This document shows, one piece after another, positions 1-5,038 of a stretch of 7,645 nt of DNA (within the stretch, counting starts at the first letter, position 1; every line of letters begins with the position of its first letter). The notes under the pieces are model-generated. The model had not been told where the DNA came from. It ran no database searches and worked only from the letters and a program-made list of their open reading frames with translations. This stretch comes from Betaproteobacteria bacterium (GTDB lineage Bacteria; Pseudomonadota; Gammaproteobacteria; Burkholderiales; SG8-41): the NCBI GenBank assembly GCA_016177355.1, contig JACOVL010000078.1, forward strand, positions 1 through 7,645, written 5' to 3'. A program made the translations under genes and the position numbers.

Positions 1-233
1 ACCTGTGGCAGGCGCAGACCCCGCAGATGTTCCGCTACCGGTTGCTGGTGGAGGCGCTGCGCGCGGCCGACCCGGACCGCATCACCGACGAGGCGTCGGC
101 GGTGGAGGCCCTCGGTTTGAAACCGCGCCTGGTGATGGGCAGCACGCGCAACCTGAAAGTGACTTATCCTGAGGACCTGGCGCTCGCCGAGTGGATACTG
201 AAAAACCGGAAAGCCGCCGATGAACGCCGATGA
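1..233 (+). CDS. ispD: IspD, 2-C-methyl-D-erythritol 4-phosphate cytidylyltransferase (C-terminal part)
   Basis: Partial gene, 5' end outside the window; the reading frame runs in from position 3 and shows the last 76 residues. IspD couples CTP to methylerythritol 4-phosphate, the third step of the cytoplasmic MEP isoprenoid pathway. Visible family marks are LWQAQTPQMFR at the very start, then ITDEASAVEALG and the C-terminal block VMGSTRNLKVTYPEDLALAE, all typical of the IspD C-terminus. The adjacent ispF, encoding a later MEP enzyme, supports the call. The extreme C-terminus (KAADERR and stop) is encoded by a 10-bp tandem repeat that continues into the intergenic region, so the natural end of the protein may have been rewritten by a repeat element. 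Identification is firm; only the C-terminal third is seen. Confidence 0.93.
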   Translation, partial: LWQAQTPQMFRYRLLVEALRAADPDRITDEASAVEALGLKPRLVMGSTRNLKVTYPEDLALAEWILKNRKAADERR

Positions 234-290
234 ACGCTGGTGGGTCGCGTCTGTTTTAGTTTTGTCGGTGTTTATCTGCGTCAATCTGCG
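216..290. repeat. Imperfect inverted repeat built from 10-bp tandem units, between ispD and ispF
   Basis: The left arm contains two perfect tandem copies of GCCGATGAAC (216-225 and 226-235). The right arm contains two near-copies of a different-looking decamer, TTTATCTGCG (271-280) and TCAATCTGCG (281-290). Reverse-complementing 270-286 gives a sequence matching 219-235 at 13 of 17 positions, so the arms form an imperfect inverted repeat around a 34-base, T-rich spacer. The left arm supplies the ispD stop codon (231-233). It resembles dispersed intergenic repeats with ATCTGCG-type units that I associate with many environmental proteobacteria; that family link is from memory. It could act as a weak hairpin between the two ORFs. 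Confidence 0.6.
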
Positions 291-308
291 GTTTAATATG
301 GTTCAGTC

Positions 309-776
309 ATGAAGATCGGGCAGGGGTTCGACGCGCACGCGCTGGTCGAGGGCCGCAGGCTCGTGATCGGCGGCGTCGCGATCCCGTACGAGAAAGGGCT
401 CGCCGGGCATTCGGACGCCGACGTGCTGATCCACGCGGTATGCGACGCGCTGCTCGGCGCCGCGGGGTTGGGCGACATCGGCGCGCATTTCCCCGACAGC
501 GACGCGCGCTACCAGGACATCGACAGCCGCAGGCTGCTGCGCGAGGTGGCGCAGTTGATCGGGCGCGGCCGCCTGCGCGTGGCCAACCTGGACGCCACCA
601 TCATCGCCCAGGCGCCGAAACTGGCGCCGCACATTTCCGCGATGCGCGCCAATCTTGCGTCCGATCTCGGCATCGCCGCCGAAGCGGTCAACATCAAGGC
701 CAAGACCACCGAGCGCCTCGGCTTCGTCGGGCGCGGCGAAGGCATCGCGGCGGAAGCCGTCGTGCTGCTCGCATGA
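309..776 (+). CDS. ispF: IspF, 2-C-methyl-D-erythritol 2,4-cyclodiphosphate synthase
   Basis: Converts CDP-methylerythritol 2-phosphate to the cyclic diphosphate with release of CMP, in the cytoplasmic MEP pathway; family members are homotrimers with a divalent metal at each active site. At 155 residues it has the normal full length. The N-terminus MKIGQGFDAHAL carries the metal ligands D8 and H10. The conserved IPYEKGLAGHSDADVLIHA block gives H34, S35 and the third metal ligand H42, and the C-terminal KAKTTERLGFVGRGEGIAAEA block is the family signature. The ATG at 309 gives the canonical start; no good Shine-Dalgarno sequence precedes it. It lies 75 bases after ispD and its stop overlaps the start of the next gene (ATGA at 773-776), implying translational coupling. 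No key residue is missing. Confidence 0.97.
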   Translation: MKIGQGFDAHALVEGRRLVIGGVAIPYEKGLAGHSDADVLIHAVCDALLGAAGLGDIGAHFPDSDARYQDIDSRRLLREVAQLIGRGRLRVANLDATIIAQAPKLAPHISAMRANLASDLGIAAEAVNIKAKTTERLGFVGRGEGIAAEAVVLLA

Positions 777-1489
777 GGCCGCCGCGTAAATCACGGGGGG
801 GCGGGCCCGGAGGCGACTCCCGCAGGGAGCGGGGGCACGGACACGGGCACGGACAGGGGCAGCAGCGCCAGGGGCGGCCGCAGCGGCCGCAACAGCAGCA
901 GCGGAACCGGCCGCAACAACAGAACCGGCCGCCGCAGCCATCGCAACAGCAGCCGGCGGGGCCGACGACGCAGCTGTTTTTTGCGGTGTGGCCCGCGGCT
1001 GAAATTCAGGAGACGCTGGGAGGCGTCGCGCAGCGGACCCAGCGCGAGTGCGGCGGACAGGCGACGCCGGTCCATAACATCCATCTCACCCTGGTTTTTC
1101 TCGGGCCGGTGGCATACGAGCGCCTGATCGAGCTCGAAAGGCTGGCGGAACAGGTCGGCGCGCCGCGCTTCGCGCTGGCGGTGGACCGCGTCGAGTACTG
1201 GCGTCACAACAACATCGCGTGGGCGGGTTTCGAGGAGTGCCCGGAAGCATTGCGCGCGCTGGTCGGGCAGCTGGAGAAAACACTCGCAGCGGCGGGCTTC
1301 CGCCTGGATCAGCGGCCGTACGTTCCGCATGTCACGTTGCTGCGCGACGCCCGCCGCGCGCCCGCGCAAGGCCGCCTGCCGCAGCCGGTCGCGTGGCCGG
1401 TGGAGGAGTTCGCGCTGGTGGAATCGGTGCAGCTGGACAACTCGAGAGTCTACGAGGTGCTGCACCGCTGGCCGCTGACCGGCTCATGA
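773..1489 (+). CDS. thpR: ThpR-type RNA 2',3'-cyclic phosphodiesterase (2'-5' RNA ligase family) with a low-complexity N-terminal extension
   Basis: A 238-residue member of the 2H phosphoesterase superfamily. Both catalytic HxTx motifs are intact: HLTL at residues 104-107 and HVTL at 186-189. The core begins near residue 66 (TTQLFFAVWP) and ends with ESVQLDNSRVYEVLHRWPL, as in bacterial ThpR, which opens 2',3'-cyclic phosphates on RNA and can reversibly join tRNA halves in vitro. Family members are normally about 175-190 residues; the extra 62 or so at the N-terminus are Gly/His/Gln/Arg/Pro-rich (HGHGHG at 22-27, then Q/R/P runs) and look disordered and basic. The start at 773 is supported because the frame offers no ATG, GTG or TTG between it and the core. 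It overlaps the ispF stop by 4 bases and has no Shine-Dalgarno of its own. A run of seven G at 795-801 lies inside the extension. Confidence 0.88.
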   Translation: MRPPRKSRGGGPGGDSRRERGHGHGHGQGQQRQGRPQRPQQQQRNRPQQQNRPPQPSQQQPAGPTTQLFFAVWPAAEIQETLGGVAQRTQRECGGQATPVHNIHLTLVFLGPVAYERLIELERLAEQVGAPRFALAVDRVEYWRHNNIAWAGFEECPEALRALVGQLEKTLAAAGFRLDQRPYVPHVTLLRDARRAPAQGRLPQPVAWPVEEFALVESVQLDNSRVYEVLHRWPLTGS

Positions 1490-1965
1490 ACCGCGCCGAA
1501 CACATTGCGGCCCTGCGCACCGCAGGCGACACGCCGGCGGGCGGCGAGCGGCTGCAACTGCCGGGCTGGAGCGATGCCGATTGGAACAAGCTGCTCGACT
1601 GCACCCGGCCCCGGGCGTTTCGCACGAGCGAAATGGTGATCCAGCGCGGGGAGGCCGACCGCGCGCTCTATTTCGTCGTCGCCGGCGTGCTCGAGGTCGG
1701 CATCACCCGGGTGGACGGCGTCAGCATCTCGCCGCTGGCGAAGATCATCGCCGGCAGCGTGATCGGCGAGCAGTCGTTCTTCGACGGCGAGCCGCGCTCG
1801 GCCAACGTGTGGGCGGACTCGGACGGCGAGCTGCTGCGGCTGGAATTCGACGACTTCACCCGGTTTTCCCGCGAGCATCCCGCGCTCGCCCGCGATCTCC
1901 TGTTCGCCCTCGCCCGCGTGCTCTCCTCGCGGCTGCGCAACACTACCTTCCGCGTGCGCCGTTAA
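1486..1965 (+). CDS. Single-domain cyclic-nucleotide-binding protein (CRP/PKA-R type cNMP domain)
   Basis: A 159-residue protein occupied almost entirely by one cNMP-binding beta-roll. Residues 43-73 (FRTSEMVIQRGEADRALYFVVAGVLEV) form the first strands. The phosphate-binding cassette lies at about 90-110: G94-E95, then P103-R104-S105-A106, with the Glu and Arg that contact ribose and phosphate in cAMP/cGMP-binding members both present. Residues 125-155 form the closing helices. There is no helix-turn-helix, kinase or channel domain, so it is not a CRP-type transcription factor by itself and may act through a partner. The ATG at 1486 overlaps the thpR stop as ATGA, and no Shine-Dalgarno is visible, so translation probably depends on the upstream gene. 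Which nucleotide it binds cannot be decided from sequence. Confidence 0.87.
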   Translation: MNRAEHIAALRTAGDTPAGGERLQLPGWSDADWNKLLDCTRPRAFRTSEMVIQRGEADRALYFVVAGVLEVGITRVDGVSISPLAKIIAGSVIGEQSFFDGEPRSANVWADSDGELLRLEFDDFTRFSREHPALARDLLFALARVLSSRLRNTTFRVRR

Positions 1966-2015
1966 GGTTCATCGCGCCGCCGGAATTTTTATGCGGGATC
2001 TCTCAATAAGTTAAT

Positions 2016-2038
2016 GATTTTATTGATGAAATAAAATC
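2016..2038. repeat. Perfect 9-bp AT-rich inverted repeat in the convergent intergenic region
   Basis: GATTTTATT (2016-2024) and AATAAAATC (2030-2038) are exact reverse complements separated by the 5-base loop GATGA. The element sits in the most AT-rich stretch of the window (about 1985-2040). The mostly A-U stem and the lack of a following U-tract make it a poor intrinsic terminator on either strand; a protein-binding palindrome is equally possible. Confidence 0.6.
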
Positions 2039-2074
2039 GGAAGCGCACAATGCCGATTTGCAAACCGGCTTATA

Positions 2075-2103
2075 GGCTAACTACTTCGAGTTAGCCCGTT
2101 TTC
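2075..2103 (+). terminator. Hairpin with T-tract, probable terminator of the ispDF-thpR-cNMP operon; overlaps the envZ stop
   Basis: GGCTAACT (2075-2082) and AGTTAGCC (2089-2096) pair perfectly around the 6-base loop ACTTCG. On the plus strand the stem is followed by CGTTTTC, a short T-tract, so it can serve the left-hand operon. On the minus strand no T-tract follows, although the same stem would form at the 3' end of the envZ message. The envZ stop codon (2081-2083) lies at the top of the stem, so the last codons of envZ are part of the hairpin. Confidence 0.5.
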
Positions 2104-3406
2104 TCGCAGCTAAAGGCAGTTCGACACGGGCGCGCAGGCCGCCGCCGTCGCGGGGCAGGAGCTTGACGTCGCCGCCGTGCAGGCGCGCGATGCGGGCGAC
2201 GATGGCGAGGCCGAGGCCGGTGCCGGCGCCCAAGCGCGCGCGGTCCAGGCGGGTGAAGGGTTGCAGCATGTGCTCGACCTCGCCCGGCGGGATGCCGGGC
2301 CCGCGGTCGAGCACTTCCACCACCGCGCGCGCGCCTTCGACGGCGGTCGCCACTTCGACGCTGGAACCGCCGTGGCGCAGCGCGTTGTCGATCAGGTTGG
2401 CGACCATCCGCTGCACCGCGAGCGGGCGCAGCGGCAGCGGTGGCAGCGATCCGGCCCGTAGCTCGACCGGCCTGCCCAGGCGCGCGTAACGCTCGCATTC
2501 GCCGCGCACGATGGCGTCGAGATCGCCGTCCGCGAGGACCGCCTCCCCTTCGCTCAGGCGCGCGAAATCGAGGAACTGGCCGATCGCCGCGTCGATGTCC
2601 TCGATGTCCTGCACCATGCCGGACTTGAGCGCGGCATCGCCCCCGTCGTCGAGCATCTCCAGCCCGAGGCGGATGCGCGAGAGCGGAGTCCTGAGATCGT
2701 GCGACACGCCGGCGAGCAGGAACGCGCGCTCGTCGTCGAGGCGCTTGAGATCGGAAGTCATCTGGTTGAAGGCGCTCGACAGCGTGCGGATCTCCGAGGG
2801 GCCGGTTTCCGCGACCGGCGCCGGCGTCTGTCCCCGGCCCATCTGTGCGGCGGCGCGCGTCAGCGCCTGCAGCGGCCGGTTGATGCGCGAGACGATGAGG
2901 TAGGCGCCGACCAGGGCGAGCGCCAGTACCAGCGCCCCCCAGCCGATCCAGCGCAAGGGATCGGCGCGCTCCAGCCGCGAGCGCGGCATAAACACCCAGT
3001 ATTCGTCGGTGTCGATGCGGAAGCTCACCCACGCGCCGCGCACTCCGTCGCGGCTCGTGGCGAGCTGTGTTTGGGAACCCAGCTGGCGCTTGACCTCCTG
3101 CTCCACCAGCCGCAGGAACGGCCGGTCGGAGAGAGGCGCGACGCGCTCTCCCGGATGGCCGAGGTAGACCTGTATGTGGTCCTCGGCGAGGTCTTGCAGC
3201 AACTGGAGGCGCTTGGACGATTCGGCGGTGATCAGCGCTGCGCGCGTGAGGTTGACCACGCTCACGATCTGCTGCGCCACCTGGCGCGCGCGCGGCTCGC
3301 GCTCGGTGACGCGGAAGATCTGCAGCCAGGCGAGGTGCGCGACGCCCAGCAGGAGGGCAATCAGCAGCACGCTGCGCCAGAGCAGGGTGCGGGGCCACAG
3401 AGTCAT
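2081..3406 (-). CDS. envZ: EnvZ/RisS-type sensor histidine kinase
   Basis: A 441-residue inner-membrane kinase, close to the E. coli EnvZ length of 450. It has a first membrane helix at about 8-30, a periplasmic sensor region of about 120 residues, a second helix at about 152-174, a HAMP segment at 174-226 (SRINRPLQALTRAA onward), and a dimerisation/phosphoacceptor box FLLAGVSHDLRTPLSRIRL with H236. The ATP-binding domain follows: N box NLIDNALRHG (337-346), G1 DRGPGIPP (367-374), F box PFTRLD (383-388) and G2 GTGLGLAIV (395-403). All catalytic boxes are intact, so it should autophosphorylate and phosphorylate the neighbouring OmpR. The ATG at 3406 is the only usual start before the first membrane helix and downstream of an in-frame TAA, yet no Shine-Dalgarno is present; instead four 14-bp repeats abut the start codon. 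Confidence 0.95.
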   Translation of the reverse strand: MTLWPRTLLWRSVLLIALLLGVAHLAWLQIFRVTEREPRARQVAQQIVSVVNLTRAALITAESSKRLQLLQDLAEDHIQVYLGHPGERVAPLSDRPFLRLVEQEVKRQLGSQTQLATSRDGVRGAWVSFRIDTDEYWVFMPRSRLERADPLRWIGWGALVLALALVGAYLIVSRINRPLQALTRAAAQMGRGQTPAPVAETGPSEIRTLSSAFNQMTSDLKRLDDERAFLLAGVSHDLRTPLSRIRLGLEMLDDGGDAALKSGMVQDIEDIDAAIGQFLDFARLSEGEAVLADGDLDAIVRGECERYARLGRPVELRAGSLPPLPLRPLAVQRMVANLIDNALRHGGSSVEVATAVEGARAVVEVLDRGPGIPPGEVEHMLQPFTRLDRARLGAGTGLGLAIVARIARLHGGDVKLLPRDGGGLRARVELPLAARKRANSK

Positions 3407-3462
3407 AGTGACTGATGGGGCGTGACCGGTACAGCGTGACTGATGAGGCGTGATTGATGAAG
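3407..3462. repeat. Four tandem 14-bp repeats between ompR and envZ
   Basis: Consecutive 14-base units on the plus strand: AGTGACTGATGGGG (3407-3420), CGTGACCGGTACAG (3421-3434), CGTGACTGATGAGG (3435-3448) and CGTGATTGATGAAG (3449-3462), followed by a partial fifth beginning CGT. Taking the third as reference, the others match at 12, 9 and 12 of 14 positions. The array fills nearly the whole 67-base gap between the ompR stop and the envZ start, in the place where the envZ ribosome binding site should be. Confidence 0.8.
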
Positions 3463-3473
3463 CGTCTCGTTAC

Positions 3474-4211
3474 TCACGATTCACCACCCGCGCTTTTGCC
3501 GTCGGGAATGAAGACGTAGCCGAAACCCCACACCGTCTGCAAGTAGGCCGGCTTCGAGGGGTCCGGCTCGATGAGCTTCCTCAGGCGCGAGACCTGCACG
3601 TCTATGCTGCGGTCGAACGCGCCGAACTCGCGCCCGCGCGCGAGCTCCATCAGCTTGTCGCGGGAGAGCGGCGTGCGCGGGTGCTGCACCAGCACCTTGA
3701 GCAGGGCGAACTCGCCGGTCGTGAGCGGTACATCCTGTCCGCTCTTCATCAGGCTGCGCGCCGCGAGGTTGAGGCTGAACGCGCCGAATTCCACGGTCTG
3801 CGGCTCGGTGGCCGGCGCGCCCGGCGGGGCGGGCGGCGGCTGCCGCCGCAGCACGGCCTGGATGCGCGCCACGAGCTCCCGCGGGTTGAACGGCTTCGGC
3901 AGGTAATCGTCCGCGCCCATCTCCAGCCCGACGATGCGCTCCACGTCGTCGCCCTTCGCGGTCAGCATGATGATCGGAATGTTCTCGCCGCCGCCGCGCA
4001 GCCGCCGGCAGATCGACAGCCCGTCCTCGCCCGGCAGCATGAGGTCGAGGATCATCAGGTCGTAGCGCTCGCGCGCGAGGTGCCGGTTCATGTCGGCGGC
4101 GTCGTGCACCGCGCGCACCGCGTAGCCCTGCTCCGCGAGATAGCGGTTCAACAGGTCCCGCAGCCGGGCGTCGTCATCCACCACGAGTATTCGGGTCCTG
4201 GCTTCGCTCAT
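3474..4211 (-). CDS. ompR: OmpR/RisA-type response regulator
   Basis: A 245-residue DNA-binding response regulator. The receiver domain spans about 6-122, with acidic residues D12 and D13, phosphoacceptor D56 in DLMILDLMLPGEDGLSICRR, the switch Thr T84 in IMLTAKG, and K106 in LPKPFNPREL. A Pro/Ala-rich linker covers about 124-137. The OmpR/PhoB winged helix covers about 138-238, including LTTGEFALLKVL, the recognition-helix region FDRSIDVQVSRLRKLIE and the wing LQTVWGFGYVFIPDG. The receiver and recognition helix are nearly identical to E. coli OmpR as I recall it, so it is likely a true OmpR orthologue (RisA in Bordetella). It is transcribed first, with envZ following after 67 bases. The ATG at 4211 gives the family-standard N-terminus MSEARTRILVVDDD; its ribosome binding site is weak. 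Confidence 0.96.
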   Translation of the reverse strand: MSEARTRILVVDDDARLRDLLNRYLAEQGYAVRAVHDAADMNRHLARERYDLMILDLMLPGEDGLSICRRLRGGGENIPIIMLTAKGDDVERIVGLEMGADDYLPKPFNPRELVARIQAVLRRQPPPAPPGAPATEPQTVEFGAFSLNLAARSLMKSGQDVPLTTGEFALLKVLVQHPRTPLSRDKLMELARGREFGAFDRSIDVQVSRLRKLIEPDPSKPAYLQTVWGFGYVFIPDGKSAGGES

Positions 4212-4312
4212 GGACTTTATGCTAACCGTTCAGGCACTTGGGTGCCAAGATTTTGTAAAAGTTTGTTGCCCGCCGCAGCGCTGAAACAATTTGTTGCAAA
4301 AAAGGACGGAGC
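4212..4312. promoter_or_regulatory. Divergent regulatory region between ompR and the small secreted-protein gene
   Basis: A 101-base, comparatively AT-rich divergent gap. It holds two overlapping inverted repeats, GGCAC-TTGG-GTGCC (4233-4246) and CTTGG-GTG-CCAAG (4237-4249), the near-palindrome TTTTGTAAAA (4251-4260), and a direct repeat TTTGTTGC at 4262-4269 and 4290-4297. On the minus strand TTGGCA (4243-4248) and TAGCAT (4219-4224), spaced 18 bases, are a possible promoter for ompR, but transcription would then begin almost at the ATG. AAGGACGGAG (4302-4311) is a strong Shine-Dalgarno for the ATG at 4313. Promoter assignments are weak; the divergent arrangement itself is clear. Confidence 0.45.
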
Positions 4313-4669
4313 ATGGAGTCCCCGCGCGCGTTAAACCGCATACGATGGATCGTCGCCGGAAAGGGCGGCGCAACTATAATGAACGGGATGAAAATATTGC
4401 TCGTGATCGCCGCTGCCGCCGGCGCGCTGCTGCTGCCGGCGCTCGCGGATGCCCGCGACTGGCGTCCCGGCTTCGGCGCGGGCCTGCAGGCCCAGGAGCG
4501 GCAGATGAAGAAGGGGCCGCCCGGGCAGTTCCAGCGCGGCCGTGAGTTCCGGAAGAACGAGCGGGACGAGCGCCATCAGGGCCGGCTTACCGAAGAGGAG
4601 CGCCGCGAGCTGCACCGGGACCTCGACCGCGCCAACCGCGAGATCTACCGGCCTCAGCCGAAGCGCTAG
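4313..4669 (+). CDS. Small secreted, highly charged protein of unknown function
   Basis: I do not recognise a named family. From the Met at residue 26 there is a clear signal peptide, MKILLVIAAAAGALLLPALADA, with likely cleavage after ADA (residue 47). The mature part of about 70 residues is rich in Arg, Glu, Gln and Lys and ends in a predicted amphipathic charged helix, LTEEERRELHRDLDRANREIYR (92-113). This suggests a periplasmic protein, perhaps binding polyanions or acting in envelope stress, but that is a guess. Three in-frame starts exist. The ATG at 4313 has by far the best Shine-Dalgarno but gives a long n-region with AT-ending rare codons; those at 4379 and 4388 give a standard signal peptide but weak or no Shine-Dalgarno. 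I report the longest form and regard the choice as about even. The next gene starts 9 bases later, so the two are probably co-transcribed. Confidence 0.7.
   Translation: MESPRALNRIRWIVAGKGGATIMNGMKILLVIAAAAGALLLPALADARDWRPGFGAGLQAQERQMKKGPPGQFQRGREFRKNERDERHQGRLTEEERRELHRDLDRANREIYRPQPKR
4375..4380 (+). promoter_or_regulatory. Perfect TATAAT just upstream of an in-frame ATG
   Basis: The hexamer TATAAT matches the sigma-70 -10 consensus exactly and is unusual in GC-rich DNA. No convincing -35 lies 16-18 bases upstream. If used, transcription would start at about 4387-4388, on the ATG at 4388, giving a leaderless message for the secreted-protein gene. Chance occurrence is quite possible. Confidence 0.25.
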
Positions 4670-4678
4670 GAATCCCCC

Positions 4679-4897
4679 ATGAAAGGAATGAGCATGAAGC
4701 GACTGTTGATTGCCGCAGCGGCGATAGCCGCATTCGCCGCGCAGGGTGTTCCGGCGCAGGCGGCCACACCCGCCTTCGCCGCCGCGCTCGGCTTCGACTA
4801 CGCGCGGCATCTGCTCAACCGCACCAGCTACGCGGCCAGCGTCGAGAACATCAACGCCTTCGCCCGCTTCACCCCGCTCGAAGTCCTCAAGGCCTGA
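4679..4897 (+). pseudogene. Truncated 5' remnant of a DUF1800-family secreted protein gene
   Basis: An uninterrupted 72-codon frame. It begins with a signal peptide (MKRLLIAAAAIAAFAAQGVPAQA from the Met at residue 6) and continues LGFDYARHLLNRTSYAAS, then VENINAFARFTPLEVLKA and a stop. The segment ARHLLNRT followed by an A-F-A-R helix is what I recognise as the start of DUF1800 proteins, which normally run to 450 or more residues and are often paired with a DUF1501 gene. Here the frame stops after about 40 residues of the domain and no continuation is evident in the other frames, so most of the gene seems deleted. Two starts have good ribosome binding sites: 4679 (AGGA at 4668-4671) and 4694 (AAAGGA at 4682-4687). 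The preserved translation signals mean a short exported peptide may still be made. The alternative is a genuine small secreted protein that only resembles DUF1800. Confidence 0.6.
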
Positions 4898-4952
4898 CCG
4901 TCCACATCGTGTCGCAGCCCCCGGCTTCCTCGCGCTGGGGCGCTCAAAACGC

Positions 4953-4958
4953 TAGAAT
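4953..4958 (+). promoter_or_regulatory. Possible -10 element for the DGQHR gene
   Basis: TAGAAT matches the sigma-70 -10 consensus at 5 of 6 positions and sits 80 bases before the DGQHR ATG, in the only non-coding gap (4898-5038) ahead of that gene. No good -35 is found 16-18 bases upstream, so this is tentative. The predicted transcription start would be about 4965, just before the GC hairpin at 4970-4989. Confidence 0.35.
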
Positions 4959-4969
4959 GTTCGCCCACT

Positions 4970-4989
4970 GCCGCCCGGGCGTGGGCGGC
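4970..4989 (+). other. GC-rich hairpin in the leader of the DGQHR gene
   Basis: GCCGCCC (4970-4976) pairs perfectly with GGGCGGC (4983-4989) around the 6-base loop GGGCGT. All seven pairs are G-C, so it should be stable in RNA. No T-tract follows (next bases GCCCCG), so it is not a standard terminator. It lies about 50 bases before the DGQHR start and could be a 5' UTR structure affecting stability or translation, or the remnant of a terminator for the preceding genes. Confidence 0.45.
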
Positions 4990-5038
4990 GCCCCGATTTG
5001 CAGGGTGGAAGACCAAATAACCTCGGAAAAACAAGACC

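Noticed and set aside
831..875. Possible G-quadruplex in the thpR extension
   Set aside because: The G-runs are uneven and widely spaced; codon composition of the Gly/Gln/Arg-rich segment explains them adequately.
2023..2051. Possible promoter TTGATG with 17-base spacer and CACAAT
   Set aside because: Both boxes match only 4 of 6 positions and there is no gene downstream on that strand.
2091..3398. A 435-codon second minus-strand frame within envZ
   Set aside because: Arg/Pro/Ala-rich out-of-frame translation of envZ; all kinase motifs are in the other frame.
4241..4260. Possible OmpR binding site on the minus strand, starting TTTTAC
   Set aside because: Only the first half resembles the E. 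coli OmpR consensus; the expected GAAAC-like second half is missing.
3450..4334. A 294-codon plus-strand frame over ompR
   Set aside because: Antisense to a near-canonical OmpR; composition is shadow-like.
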